Assembly (NCBI RefSeq): GCF_000316575.1
Contig: NC_019682.1
Span: 3,842,001-3,906,000, forward strand
Origin: Calothrix sp. PCC 7507
GTDB taxonomy: Bacteria > Cyanobacteriota > Cyanobacteriia > Cyanobacteriales > Nostocaceae
Length of the DNA: 64,000 bases
Direction: 5' to 3'
Under the pieces are notes generated by a model that was given only the letters and a program-made list of their open reading frames with translations, searched no databases and had not been told where the DNA came from. Each line of letters starts with the position of its first letter. Position 1 is the stretch's first letter. The translations under genes were made by a program, and so were the position numbers. Shown here piece by piece: positions 28,209-36,451 of the stretch.

Positions 28209-28916
28209 ATGACTTCTAATCTTCCACTAATTAGCGTTATTATTCCTGTTTATAACCGCGATCGCTATCTTGCCGAAGCGATCGAAAGTGTTCTGGCTCA
28301 AACCTATCCGGCGATCGAACTAATTGTAGTCGATGATGGATCGAGCGATCGCACTGCCGAAGTTGCCCAAAGTTATCCAGTGATCTATCATTACCAAATC
28401 AATGGGGGTATAGGTGCAGCCAGAAATACAGGAATTGGTTTAGCAACTGGTGAATTTCTGGCCTTTCTTGATTCTGACGACATTTGGGTTACAGACAAGC
28501 TTGCTAAACAGATGGCGGCTTTTGAGTCTGATCCAAACCTGGAGGCTGTATTTGGCTATGCTCAACAGTTTTATAGTCCAGAGGTAAATGAGGAATTTAG
28601 AAGGCGCATTCTTTGCCCAGAACAACCACTTGCTGCCCATATTTCCGTCGCCATGCTCATCAAGCGATCGGCTTTCATGCGGATTGGATTGTTTGACACA
28701 AAGCTAAAAGTTGGTATTGATATTAGCTGGTACATATCTGCAATCGAAAATCAACTTCAGCAAGTTACGCTCACGGATGTAGTTTATCATCGGCGCTTGC
28801 ATGAAACAAATAATGGCATCACAGAGCGCCACAACGCCAACAAACGTATACATATTCTCAAAGCTAAACTTGATCGGCAAAGAGCTAACCAATCTTCTTC
28901 GATTCAGGGGTGCTAA
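28209..28916 (+). CDS. family 2 glycosyltransferase
   Basis: A 235-residue GT-A enzyme. LISVIIPVYNRDRYLAEAIESVLAQTYP begins it; the nucleotide-sugar site is VVDDGSSD, and the metal-binding site is FLDSDDIW. The C terminus is soluble, so it acts in the cytoplasm. The stop is one base before the start of the next gene (TAA-A-ATG), so they are coupled. Related to the GT2 at 29768-30481. Confidence 0.92.
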   Translation: MTSNLPLISVIIPVYNRDRYLAEAIESVLAQTYPAIELIVVDDGSSDRTAEVAQSYPVIYHYQINGGIGAARNTGIGLATGEFLAFLDSDDIWVTDKLAKQMAAFESDPNLEAVFGYAQQFYSPEVNEEFRRRILCPEQPLAAHISVAMLIKRSAFMRIGLFDTKLKVGIDISWYISAIENQLQQVTLTDVVYHRRLHETNNGITERHNANKRIHILKAKLDRQRANQSSSIQGC

Positions 28917-28917
28917 A

Positions 28918-29691
28918 ATGCATCATTTCTTTCGGTTTCATCCCAATCCCAATCAGAAAATTGTCTTGTTAACAGGTGCAGCCGGAGAGATTGGGACTTC
29001 TTTACGTCAACATCTAGGTGATCACTATCACTTTCGCTGTCTCGATTGCGTCCGAGTTCGTGATGCCAAAGATGTCCGAGTTGCCGATATCATGAATTTT
29101 AAGGCAGTTCTGAAGGCAATGCATGGCGTAGATGCCGTGATACATTTGGCTGCAAATCGAGAGTGCGATCAACCTTGGCAAGACGTTTACACTAGTGGTA
29201 TCGGGGGCACTTACAACGTGTTTGAAGCGGCTCGCCAAGCGGGGGTAAAGCAGATTATTTATGCCAGTACGATTCATGTGTCAGGCTGGCGAGAAGTCAT
29301 GCAAGAGTCTCAGATTACGCCTGAACATGTGCGCCCAGACTCTCTTTATGCCTCTGGCAAAGCATTTTGCGAAGCGTTGGGGCATTTCTTTGTTGATCGC
29401 TATGGTATGTCGATTGTGTGTCTTCGCATTGGTGCATTCACAGCCAACACTAAGCTCTATGGACTAAACGATCGCAAGCTTTTTATGTGGTGCAGTCCCA
29501 GAGATTTGGCTCAATTGGTAAAGCGATCGCTAGAGCATGAAAATCTTGGCTTCCAGATATTTTACGCAATTTCTGGCAACACTCGTCGCTATTGGGATAT
29601 CAGCAATGCTCAAGCATTATTGGGGTACGAACCTCAGGATAATGCCGAAGACTTACTCACAAATGAATCTCGCCAAGAAAATCAAGTCTGA
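28918..29691 (+). CDS. NAD-dependent epimerase/dehydratase (SDR)
   Basis: A 257-residue extended-SDR enzyme. It has the nucleotide-binding motif LLTGAAGEIGTSL (about 18-30), VIHLAANRE, an active-site-like YASTIHVSGW and the catalytic Y-x3-K in SLYASGKAFCEALG. It likely interconverts a nucleotide sugar or related substrate for the neighbouring transferases. I choose ATG 28918 because it lies just after the previous stop and gives a normal N terminus; the open frame extends upstream inside the GT2 gene. Confidence 0.88.
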   Translation: MHHFFRFHPNPNQKIVLLTGAAGEIGTSLRQHLGDHYHFRCLDCVRVRDAKDVRVADIMNFKAVLKAMHGVDAVIHLAANRECDQPWQDVYTSGIGGTYNVFEAARQAGVKQIIYASTIHVSGWREVMQESQITPEHVRPDSLYASGKAFCEALGHFFVDRYGMSIVCLRIGAFTANTKLYGLNDRKLFMWCSPRDLAQLVKRSLEHENLGFQIFYAISGNTRRYWDISNAQALLGYEPQDNAEDLLTNESRQENQV

Positions 29692-29767
29692 CATAATAAT
29701 CGCCTCAAAACTAAGCTAAAAATTTAGAGGTGACATCAGAGGATTTTTATAAATTCTCTTCAAAGCC

Positions 29768-30481
29768 CTATGAAATAAAACTTTTAGGGGAATTTTCAGA
29801 GATCCTTTGACGAGCGATCGATTCCTTGAGAATTTTGACCATGCGACATTTAAGCGTTGAGTTCATTTCCCAAGATAGATTAGAGCCATGAAACCGTCTT
29901 AAGGTAAGAATTTCAGGAATCGTGAAAATGGATATTTGAGCATCTTTGGCTCGGCATAGCCATTCTGTATCTTCACTGGCACGATAAGTAGATGAGAAAT
30001 CCCCAATTTGAGTGAACACAGATTTGCAAACAACCACCGTACTAGGAATGATGACTGTCGGCTCTCCAAGGTCACGCTCAGGTTTAAACCAAGCCGGAAC
30101 CTCAGTGCCTGACTCTAAGAAATTCAGAGCTTTTGTGCCAGTAATGCCAACATTAGGATTATCGAGCATATAGGTAATTTGGATATTGAGCTTATTGGGC
30201 TTCCAAATGTCATCCCCATCTAAGAATGCAATAAATTCTCCTTGTGCGGCAGCGATCGCTACATTGCGAGCTGCGGATACGCCTTGATTTTCTTGATAAA
30301 AATAGCGCACATCTGGATAAGCCCGAACAATCTCAGCAGTGTGGTCAGTTGAGCCATCATCCACAACGATGACTTCGATCGGACGATAGGTTTGAGCAAA
30401 TACGCTATCTAGTGTTTCTGCTAAATACTTTGCATAATTATAGGCAGGGATAACTACAGTTACTAAAGGTAAGTTTCTCAT
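29768..30481 (-). CDS. family 2 glycosyltransferase
   Basis: A 237-residue GT-A enzyme with LVTVVIPAYNYAKYLAETLDSVFAQTY at the start, VVDDGSTD and FLDGDDIW. Start at ATG 30481 (MRNLPLV), which lines up with its paralogue at 28209 (MTSNLPLI); an ATG five codons upstream is possible. It is convergent with the epimerase gene and is last in the minus-strand half of the island. Confidence 0.9.
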   Translation of the reverse strand: MRNLPLVTVVIPAYNYAKYLAETLDSVFAQTYRPIEVIVVDDGSTDHTAEIVRAYPDVRYFYQENQGVSAARNVAIAAAQGEFIAFLDGDDIWKPNKLNIQITYMLDNPNVGITGTKALNFLESGTEVPAWFKPERDLGEPTVIIPSTVVVCKSVFTQIGDFSSTYRASEDTEWLCRAKDAQISIFTIPEILTLRRFHGSNLSWEMNSTLKCRMVKILKESIARQRISENSPKSFIS

Positions 30482-30528
30482 TGTTAAAAATTCCACGAAA
30501 TCATTAAAAAATATTATGTTAGTCGGAT

Positions 30529-30633
30529 TATAGCGGTTTTCAGATCAGTGAGGTACAGTTTTCAATCGCAAAGCCTGTAGGGGCGGGGTTTTCCCGCCCT
30601 CGATTGTATGGCATCCGAACGAGAACCGCTATA
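30529..30633. mobile_element. 105-bp MITE with TATAGCGGTT ends
   Basis: Ends TATAGCGGTTTTC... and ...GAGAACCGCTATA are inverted repeats; a GGCGGGGTTTTCCCGCC hairpin lies inside. The TA at each edge fits a TA target duplication as made by IS630/Tc1-type transposases. The end sequence is related to the larger MITEs at 40359-40710 and 56738-57126. Confidence 0.65.
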
Positions 30634-30650
30634 TAATTGCCCTTTAAACA

Positions 30651-32795
30651 TTATGGGGTCTTCAGCAATTTATAGTGCAAAAGTAAAGCATAGAAGTCAT
30701 CAAATAGGAGTTCCCCTCCATAATTATTGATGTGATGAGAATCTCGAAAAATGACCCTATCTGATAAGACAGTCGAACAGTTTTTGAGGTCTTTGGGGCA
30801 CAATCGGTCAAATGGGTCAAAAAGATAAAAGTTGCTGTTTGACTTGGACAGTGTTTTCAGTGAATCAGTTACCTCGGTTAGCCCTTGTCTAAGTTTTATC
30901 CGATCCGCAAAAAGATAGCAGTCATTAGTTAGAAATGGTCTAAACCATTGTTTGTAGCAATTTTCAGTAGTGAAGTCCTTTGGCATACTCTGAAATCTTG
31001 GCATTGGCAGGAATGCAATCACACTTGCACCTCTGGCATCAGCGGTCTTTATGAATGTGTCAAGATTTTTAATCCACCCGGGTAGGAACTGAAGATTTCT
31101 TTGCCTTTCAGTTTCCCACTTACCAGGATACCAACCGAATAAATTCCCCAAATCATTTCCCAGAACAATAATATCTCCCGACTTCACATTTGCCAGGACA
31201 TATTTGATCGTCTTCTCTTGGTTAAGCAGATCCTTTTGCTTCCAATCATTCTTTGGTAGCCAATCATATACTTCTAATGGCAATGTTGGAAAAGTCATTT
31301 GCGCCGTGGCTATAACTGTTTGCTGATAATCTCCTCTTGACTGCATTTTGCCAATTAACCCCGACAGATGCAGAGCATGACTATTTCCCAAATACCAAAT
31401 ACGCTGCTGCCCACTAACACGCTCACCCTTAGGGAAAGAACATCTCGATTTTGCAATGTCAGTAGTAGAGACAGACATTCCTTTACCCTGGAAAAATGAA
31501 CAATCATAAAGTTTAATGCCTTGGACAGTCAAATTCTCAGTTTCAACAGAATGCCTACTACCTAAGAAGATTCGGTCACTCAACGAGTTAGATAGTAGCA
31601 GCAGGAGTACTGAAGCAATTACACAGGCACTTATCCCATAACCAATCGTCCGCCAACGCAGCACAGACCAGTCAGAACGACGCAGCGGTATCTCCACATA
31701 CCGATAAGAAAATACTGCCAGCAATAGCATCAAGGCGACCTGAAATGGGACAGACCACCAGTGAATGCCAATAGTCCAGCGACTAAGTGAGAGAACGCCC
31801 CAATGCCAGAGATAAAGTGAGTATGAAATCAGACCGATGTAAACAACTTGCGGATGGGTAAATAGTGAATATCCAGCAGTTCCAGTGTGAAGGCAAGCAA
31901 TTAAAACTGAGGTGAAAAGTACAACAGCAATGGTTGCTTTAGCGGCAAATTGGAGCGGGATAAACAAAACTGCAACAATGCCAGCAGTTACTACTAAGGG
32001 TGGGATGCTCTGCAAACGAACCCGCAAACCACTGGGATGCTTCAGACCGAGAAACAGCAAGCAACCAGCACCCATCTCCCAAAAACGAGTGGGCATCAAA
32101 AAGTAAGCAGCAGGTTGGTTTATTCGGTAAATATGGACAAAAGCAATCAAAGAAGCAATTGATAGTACCCCTGTCACCCAGAACAGATTTCTTGCCCCTT
32201 TGCTAGCCTGACGACCAAAACCAGTGAACCAGACCAGAAGTGGAAACAGAAAGTAGAACTGTTCTTCTACTCCCAAAGACCAAGTGTGTGTGAAAACATT
32301 TAGTTGTGTGGAGTCAGCAAAATAATTTGTAGACTGATTTAGCAGATAGAGATTAGAGCAGCCAAATAGAGCTGCGATCGCAGTCATTATCGAAAGACCT
32401 GGACTGGGATTAAAGAGGCAGATCAAAATACTGGTAATAACTACAAACATCACCAATGCTGGAACCAAGCGTTTCATACGTCTGGCATAGAAACCCACCA
32501 AAAAGTCGAAAAAATTCTTGCTGGAACGACCTGCTAACGAAGAAGTGATGACAAATCCAGAGATCACAAAAAAGATGTCTACGCCTAAATATCCGCTAGG
32601 CAGAAGATCTTTGTTGAAGTGGTTGATGATGACTGCAATCACCGCAAACGCTCTGATACCATCGATTTCTGGTCTATAGGAATGCTGATTAGCTCCAGAT
32701 GTGGATGTCATTTGCACATGAGCAGGGAGCATTTCAGAGGCAAAGTGAGTTAAATCATCAATTATTTTTTGATAGAGATATCGCATTTTAAACAT
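30651..32795 (-). CDS. acyltransferase 3 family protein with C-terminal SGNH domain (OafA-like)
   Basis: A 714-residue membrane O-acyltransferase. The acyltransferase-3 domain (about 40-385) opens with YRPEIDGIRAFAVIAVIINHF and continues with about ten helices including SGYLGVDIFFVISGFVI and FTHTWSLGVEEQFYF. The C-terminal third is a periplasmic SGNH-type domain starting at IWYLGNSHALHL (about 468). It acetylates a sugar or glycan. The N-terminal 22 residues (MRYLYQKIIDDLTHFA...) closely resemble the start of the neighbouring fkbM gene. ATG 32786 is an equally good start. Confidence 0.9.
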   Translation of the reverse strand: MFKMRYLYQKIIDDLTHFASEMLPAHVQMTSTSGANQHSYRPEIDGIRAFAVIAVIINHFNKDLLPSGYLGVDIFFVISGFVITSSLAGRSSKNFFDFLVGFYARRMKRLVPALVMFVVITSILICLFNPSPGLSIMTAIAALFGCSNLYLLNQSTNYFADSTQLNVFTHTWSLGVEEQFYFLFPLLVWFTGFGRQASKGARNLFWVTGVLSIASLIAFVHIYRINQPAAYFLMPTRFWEMGAGCLLFLGLKHPSGLRVRLQSIPPLVVTAGIVAVLFIPLQFAAKATIAVVLFTSVLIACLHTGTAGYSLFTHPQVVYIGLISYSLYLWHWGVLSLSRWTIGIHWWSVPFQVALMLLLAVFSYRYVEIPLRRSDWSVLRWRTIGYGISACVIASVLLLLLSNSLSDRIFLGSRHSVETENLTVQGIKLYDCSFFQGKGMSVSTTDIAKSRCSFPKGERVSGQQRIWYLGNSHALHLSGLIGKMQSRGDYQQTVIATAQMTFPTLPLEVYDWLPKNDWKQKDLLNQEKTIKYVLANVKSGDIIVLGNDLGNLFGWYPGKWETERQRNLQFLPGWIKNLDTFIKTADARGASVIAFLPMPRFQSMPKDFTTENCYKQWFRPFLTNDCYLFADRIKLRQGLTEVTDSLKTLSKSNSNFYLFDPFDRLCPKDLKNCSTVLSDRVIFRDSHHINNYGGELLFDDFYALLLHYKLLKTP

Positions 32796-32876
32796 GGAAA
32801 TCTAGATAAAGGCTGAACCTAATATTTTTTCCAATTAGTGGGCTTACATCGAGGAATGTCAAATTTTAGAATCGAA

Positions 32877-33762
32877 CTAGCGAACACTCTTATGTATCCA
32901 ATACATTTCCCAGGGCTTATCCCGATTAAATGGATTGTTAACCTGTTGATACCCGTTAGATTTTAGTAACTGAGAAATAGGTAGACGGATGGAGCCATCA
33001 CATTCCAAAGTCAATGCCAGAAATTGATAGTCATCAAAGGGAAAAACTTCTAAAACATCTAACTCACTACCTTCAATATCAAAAGCAGCATAGTCGATCA
33101 CCTTGGGGGCATGATATTTTTTTAGAAGTGCCTCTAGAGTTATTGCCTCTTTCTCAACTTCTCTACCTTTCTGAACCACAACATTTCCGGCTCTTCGGTT
33201 ATTTTTATGGAGAACACGGTTCAAAACCCTTGAAAACCTTGCTCTGTAAGCATTTCATTCAAAACAGTGCCATGACTCTTTATAATCCTTGCCCCACATG
33301 GGTTTTGTTACAATCAATCCTCAATCACCATAAAAGGGACGCAAGAGCCACATTTCCCTGGTGCTTCACTTGTTCTAGGTTAGATTTAATTCCACTCAAA
33401 TAGGGACTCACAGTATCGTCACTGCCTTCTATAAAGATGACTGTTCCAGGCTTGTTAGAAAGGCAAACTGGTTCACAAATACTATTCGGGCGATTAACAA
33501 CGAGTTGTTCAAAGAAAGCATCATGAGGTTCGACACAAATTCCTGTCCACTCAAATTCTTTTTCCAGAACATAACAACTACTGGCTTCTTTACCATTGGC
33601 TGCTCCGACTTCTAAAAAGTATCCACCTCGTTTACCGGGAAAGATATATTCAGCAATCCAGCGGTCATTATTCGTTTCATTGTAATATTGCCTTTTCGCT
33701 GGGAGTATTGCTGGAGCAAATCGAGTTAGCCCATCAATCATTTTTCGATACAGGTATCCCAT
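32877..33762 (-). pseudogene. FkbM family methyltransferase broken by a MITE
   Basis: The N-terminal half (MGYLYRKMIDGLTRFAPAIL..., SAM-binding FLEVGAANGKEASSCYVL, CVEPHDAFF) is read from 33762 and then runs into a stop. The C-terminal half (EAITLEALLKKY..., FDIEGSELDVLEVF) continues from about 33180 in another frame. Removing the 161-bp insertion and one 8-bp repeat joins them in frame as KHQGN-VVVQKGREVEKE, a normal FkbM protein of about 238 residues. The gene is therefore recently inactivated. It lies between the HPr-kinase-like gene (22 bases) and the acyltransferase (81 bases). Confidence 0.9.
33189..33349. mobile_element. 161-bp ISL3-type MITE with 8-bp target duplication
   Basis: The ends are GGCTCTTCGGTTATTTTTAT... 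and, on the other strand, GGCTCTTGCGTCCCTTTTAT..., an imperfect terminal inverted repeat. It is flanked on both sides by ACATTTCC (33181-33188 and 33350-33357). GGCTCTTCGG ends with 8-bp duplications are the hallmark of the ISL3 transposase family. No coding capacity, so it was moved in trans. Confidence 0.88.
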
Positions 33763-33784
33763 TTTGATTGGCTCCTTAAAAAGT

Positions 33785-34900
33785 TCAAATTTGCGAAAGC
33801 AGCCTCAAAATTACATCGGGAATTTGAGCCATATCTGTACCAAGTTCCAGTGCATAACAGGGAACCTGTTTAACTAAACTCGACATTAACTGAAAAGCCG
33901 ATTGTCCACTGCCCGCCAATTGAAATATTGTGCTGGGTGCGAGCGCCCTTAATGCTGCACCTGCAGTTGTTGGACGCAAATGAGTATCTGGTTTCCCAGT
34001 CACTTGAGGAATTAGCACTGCTTTAATGGGAAAGCCACGCACAATCTTTTCAGGATGATGCTGATGCAGAAACAACATGGCTTTTTCTAGCCCTAAGCGA
34101 TCAAGATTATTCACCAAGGGAGCTAAGTTTGGAAATCGCTCTAAATCCGCCTGTCCTTTCAGTTTTGCAGTGTTGTAAAGACTGTAAACATAAGGCTTTG
34201 GATCGGTGGAAACTAAACAATAATCATCGCTGGCATAGACGAGTGGACTATCAATGCAAGCCAATGCGGTGGACGATTTGCCTGATCCCCCTTTCCCTGC
34301 CAGTAAAACTCCGCCAGCAGGTGTTCCGACTGCTCCCGCATGAACATATTGATGCTGACGATCGCTTGTCCACCAATTCAAAATGGTTTGCAGTGGCGAA
34401 CCTTTTTCCCAGTAAGGAATATCTTGGGCATCTTCAATCCAGTAACAGGCGAGATTCTGCTGACGATCCAGCACACTCAAAATATTCGGACCAATATGAA
34501 AATTTGTGCGAATGCGATCGCCATCGTAAGCTTTAATTTCCTTACGGGGTCCGAGATAATCCCAGCAGTGCAGCCGAATCAGTTCCAGCAGGCTGTCAAT
34601 CAGGAGTGGTAATCGCGTACCAGTGGAGGCGTTATCCCAAAGGCAAATGGTCAAGTCAGGGTTTGCCGTTGGTTCTGTCGCCAAATGGGACAAGGCGGGC
34701 GTAATCTGGGGAATCAAACCCAAACCGGCAAAGCGCAGACAAAGGGTGTAGCCCCCAATTCTATAGAAATAATCGATTGCACTTGTAATCTGTGCTGCTC
34801 TTTGAAAGCCCTCATAAACGAGGTGAAAGAAGGCAAGGCGATCTGCTTCAGCAATCGACAAATTGGGGTGGGACTGTGAAGGTAAGGCGAGATTAGTCAC
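33785..34900 (-). CDS. HPr-kinase-like P-loop protein
   Basis: A 371-residue protein. Its second half has an HPr-kinase/phosphorylase-like P-loop, GKGGSGKSS (202-210), followed by LVYASDDYCLV, which fits the second acidic motif. The N-terminal 190 residues have no domain I can name. Related kinases in lasso-peptide clusters phosphorylate the peptide's C-terminal residue; here the substrate is unknown. It overlaps the upstream nucleotidyltransferase-like gene by 8 bases, so the three genes PqqD, nucleotidyltransferase and kinase form one unit. Confidence 0.8.
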   Translation of the reverse strand: MTNLALPSQSHPNLSIAEADRLAFFHLVYEGFQRAAQITSAIDYFYRIGGYTLCLRFAGLGLIPQITPALSHLATEPTANPDLTICLWDNASTGTRLPLLIDSLLELIRLHCWDYLGPRKEIKAYDGDRIRTNFHIGPNILSVLDRQQNLACYWIEDAQDIPYWEKGSPLQTILNWWTSDRQHQYVHAGAVGTPAGGVLLAGKGGSGKSSTALACIDSPLVYASDDYCLVSTDPKPYVYSLYNTAKLKGQADLERFPNLAPLVNNLDRLGLEKAMLFLHQHHPEKIVRGFPIKAVLIPQVTGKPDTHLRPTTAGAALRALAPSTIFQLAGSGQSAFQLMSSLVKQVPCYALELGTDMAQIPDVILRLLSQI

Positions 34901-35942
34901 TTAATTCAAATGCTGATTTTTTCGGTATCAAAATCTGTTTGCCTGGAAAGAGGCGATGTCTGAGCCTCTGTAGCCGATTCTCCAAATAGCTCAACGGAGG
35001 AGTCAGTGTCGATCGCACAAAAGATCGCCGTTCGCCAGCCAACACCTGATAGTTTAACCATTCCGTCTGAGCGATCGGCATTTGATAGAGCGCAGGCAAC
35101 ACCCAACTTGGTACGGAAAGCTGCAACACCTGCTGCAACAGGATCAGCATATTCCGCACTGGCAAAATCATTTGATAACGCTGTGCTTGGGTGATGAGTC
35201 GTATCCAGTCGAGGTTGCCCGACTTCTGAATCAGCGTTAGCGCATCAGCTATGCCATAAATGGGACGCGATCGACTTTTAAAAAATGTCCTGGCACACCC
35301 ATCTAAAAGCTGATCAGTCGGACTAAGCGTCCAGCCAGCCGCGTTGCTCTCACGGGGAATCGCATACTGCCAAACCTGTTCATCAATATAGTCTTGAGGA
35401 ATTCCCCAGAAAAGATGCTCCTGTAAATAAAGCAAGTTTTCCGGATCATCCTGTAAGTGGATGAATTGATGTGTTAAAGCATTAGAAACTTGCCAATTTA
35501 GACAAATTAACTGTTGAATTGCCCCCTCTAACTCAGTGGAACGAACCAGGAGATGAAAGTTAGAGATCGGACGATAAGTTTCGTCTTGACAACAGCAGAG
35601 GGCAGCATCGCCAAGCACAATCGCCTCAATTCCCGCATTCTTTAAATGGGATAACAGTGTTTTGAGTTGTTTGAGCCGCAGTTGATTGGCATACCAAGTG
35701 CGCCGATAGATACCCTTAAGCCTTGCCATATGAGGATCTTCGACACCATGAGCCAATAAATTTTGGTAAAGTTGCGGCAGTAACACATGGGACTCGGCAT
35801 CTAAGACTTCGATATCGACCAAAGACTGCCATTGCTCCCATGCAGTTAATGCCGCTTGTCCTTGTAAAAGTGCCGCTTGGAGCAATAGTTGCTGGGCTTG
35901 AGTCAGTTTATAGCTACTAACAAGGGGAATGCGATCGCTCAT
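34893..35942 (-). CDS. degenerate nucleotidyltransferase-fold protein
   Basis: A 349-residue homologue of the protein at 24093-25343. The shared core is AGIEAIVLGDAALCCCQDETYRPISNFHLLV (103-133). The KGP turn of the homologue is replaced by GDA, and the two metal-binding aspartates by Asn128 and His130, so it is probably catalytically dead. It may act as a substrate-binding or scaffolding partner (inference). It starts 6 bases after the PqqD gene and overlaps the kinase gene by 8. Confidence 0.75.
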   Translation of the reverse strand: MSDRIPLVSSYKLTQAQQLLLQAALLQGQAALTAWEQWQSLVDIEVLDAESHVLLPQLYQNLLAHGVEDPHMARLKGIYRRTWYANQLRLKQLKTLLSHLKNAGIEAIVLGDAALCCCQDETYRPISNFHLLVRSTELEGAIQQLICLNWQVSNALTHQFIHLQDDPENLLYLQEHLFWGIPQDYIDEQVWQYAIPRESNAAGWTLSPTDQLLDGCARTFFKSRSRPIYGIADALTLIQKSGNLDWIRLITQAQRYQMILPVRNMLILLQQVLQLSVPSWVLPALYQMPIAQTEWLNYQVLAGERRSFVRSTLTPPLSYLENRLQRLRHRLFPGKQILIPKKSAFELSD

Positions 35943-35948
35943 CGTGAC

Positions 35949-36395
35949 TTAGGCTGTTTTGGCGTTGGGCCATCCTGCTTCCACATCGACTTCATGAATC
36001 GGATCGAGTAGAAGTAAATCTTCCATGTCAGTGAACTTCTCCAACAAGGGTTTCTCAAAGCGTCGCTTGTTAGTAATTTCAACAATTTTGTTGTTATCTG
36101 TGGTTGCAGATTCCATCGTTGAGTCAGCGATAATGAGTTCCTCGCGCTGCAAATTTTCTAAAAACTCATCAATAGCGGTAGCAATTTCCTCGGCACTACC
36201 GTCATACGCTTGCGTTATTTCCTGAATTATGCTGTGTGAGTCAATCCGACGCTCAATTCTACTCCAAACCTCTGCACCTGTTTTCAATAGGCTGTAGTAG
36301 TAACCTTTTTCTAGATGGACAATGACCACTTCTTCATCGATCATTTCACAAACAACTTGAGGACTATTGACCCGAAATACTTGATGCTGTTCCAT
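35949..36395 (-). CDS. PqqD-like peptide chaperone with leader/core-like C-terminal tail
   Basis: A 148-residue protein, longer than the 85-100 residues of a plain PqqD domain. Residues 1-90 are a PqqD-type recognition fold (VVIVHLEKGYYYSLLKTGAEVWSRIE, then a helical half ending DEFLENLQREELI). PqqD domains bind leader peptides of ribosomal peptide products. A linker (91-110) leads to a tail with F113-x-x-P116-x-L118, then TDMEDLLLL and DPIHEVDVEAGWP (131-143). The FxxPxL spacing matches the YxxPxL leader motif bound by lasso-type PqqD domains. The fused-substrate idea is inference. First gene of the minus-strand unit. Confidence 0.78.
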   Translation of the reverse strand: MEQHQVFRVNSPQVVCEMIDEEVVIVHLEKGYYYSLLKTGAEVWSRIERRIDSHSIIQEITQAYDGSAEEIATAIDEFLENLQREELIIADSTMESATTDNNKIVEITNKRRFEKPLLEKFTDMEDLLLLDPIHEVDVEAGWPNAKTA

Positions 36396-36434
36396 ACGAA
36401 TTTTTTAATGTTCTTTGATTACTAAGTGTACTAC

Positions 36435-36451
36435 GTGAAAACATGTTTCAC
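36435..36451. promoter_or_regulatory. palindrome upstream of the PqqD operon
   Basis: GTGAAA-ACATG-TTTCAC lies about 40 bases before the PqqD start codon. Perfect 6-bp arms; could be an operator of the peptide-modification unit. No regulator gene lies next to it. Confidence 0.4.

Noticed and set aside
22318-36395. Complete lasso-peptide cluster
   Set aside because: No asparagine-synthetase-like cyclase, no transglutaminase-like B2 protease and no separate precursor gene were found in the window.
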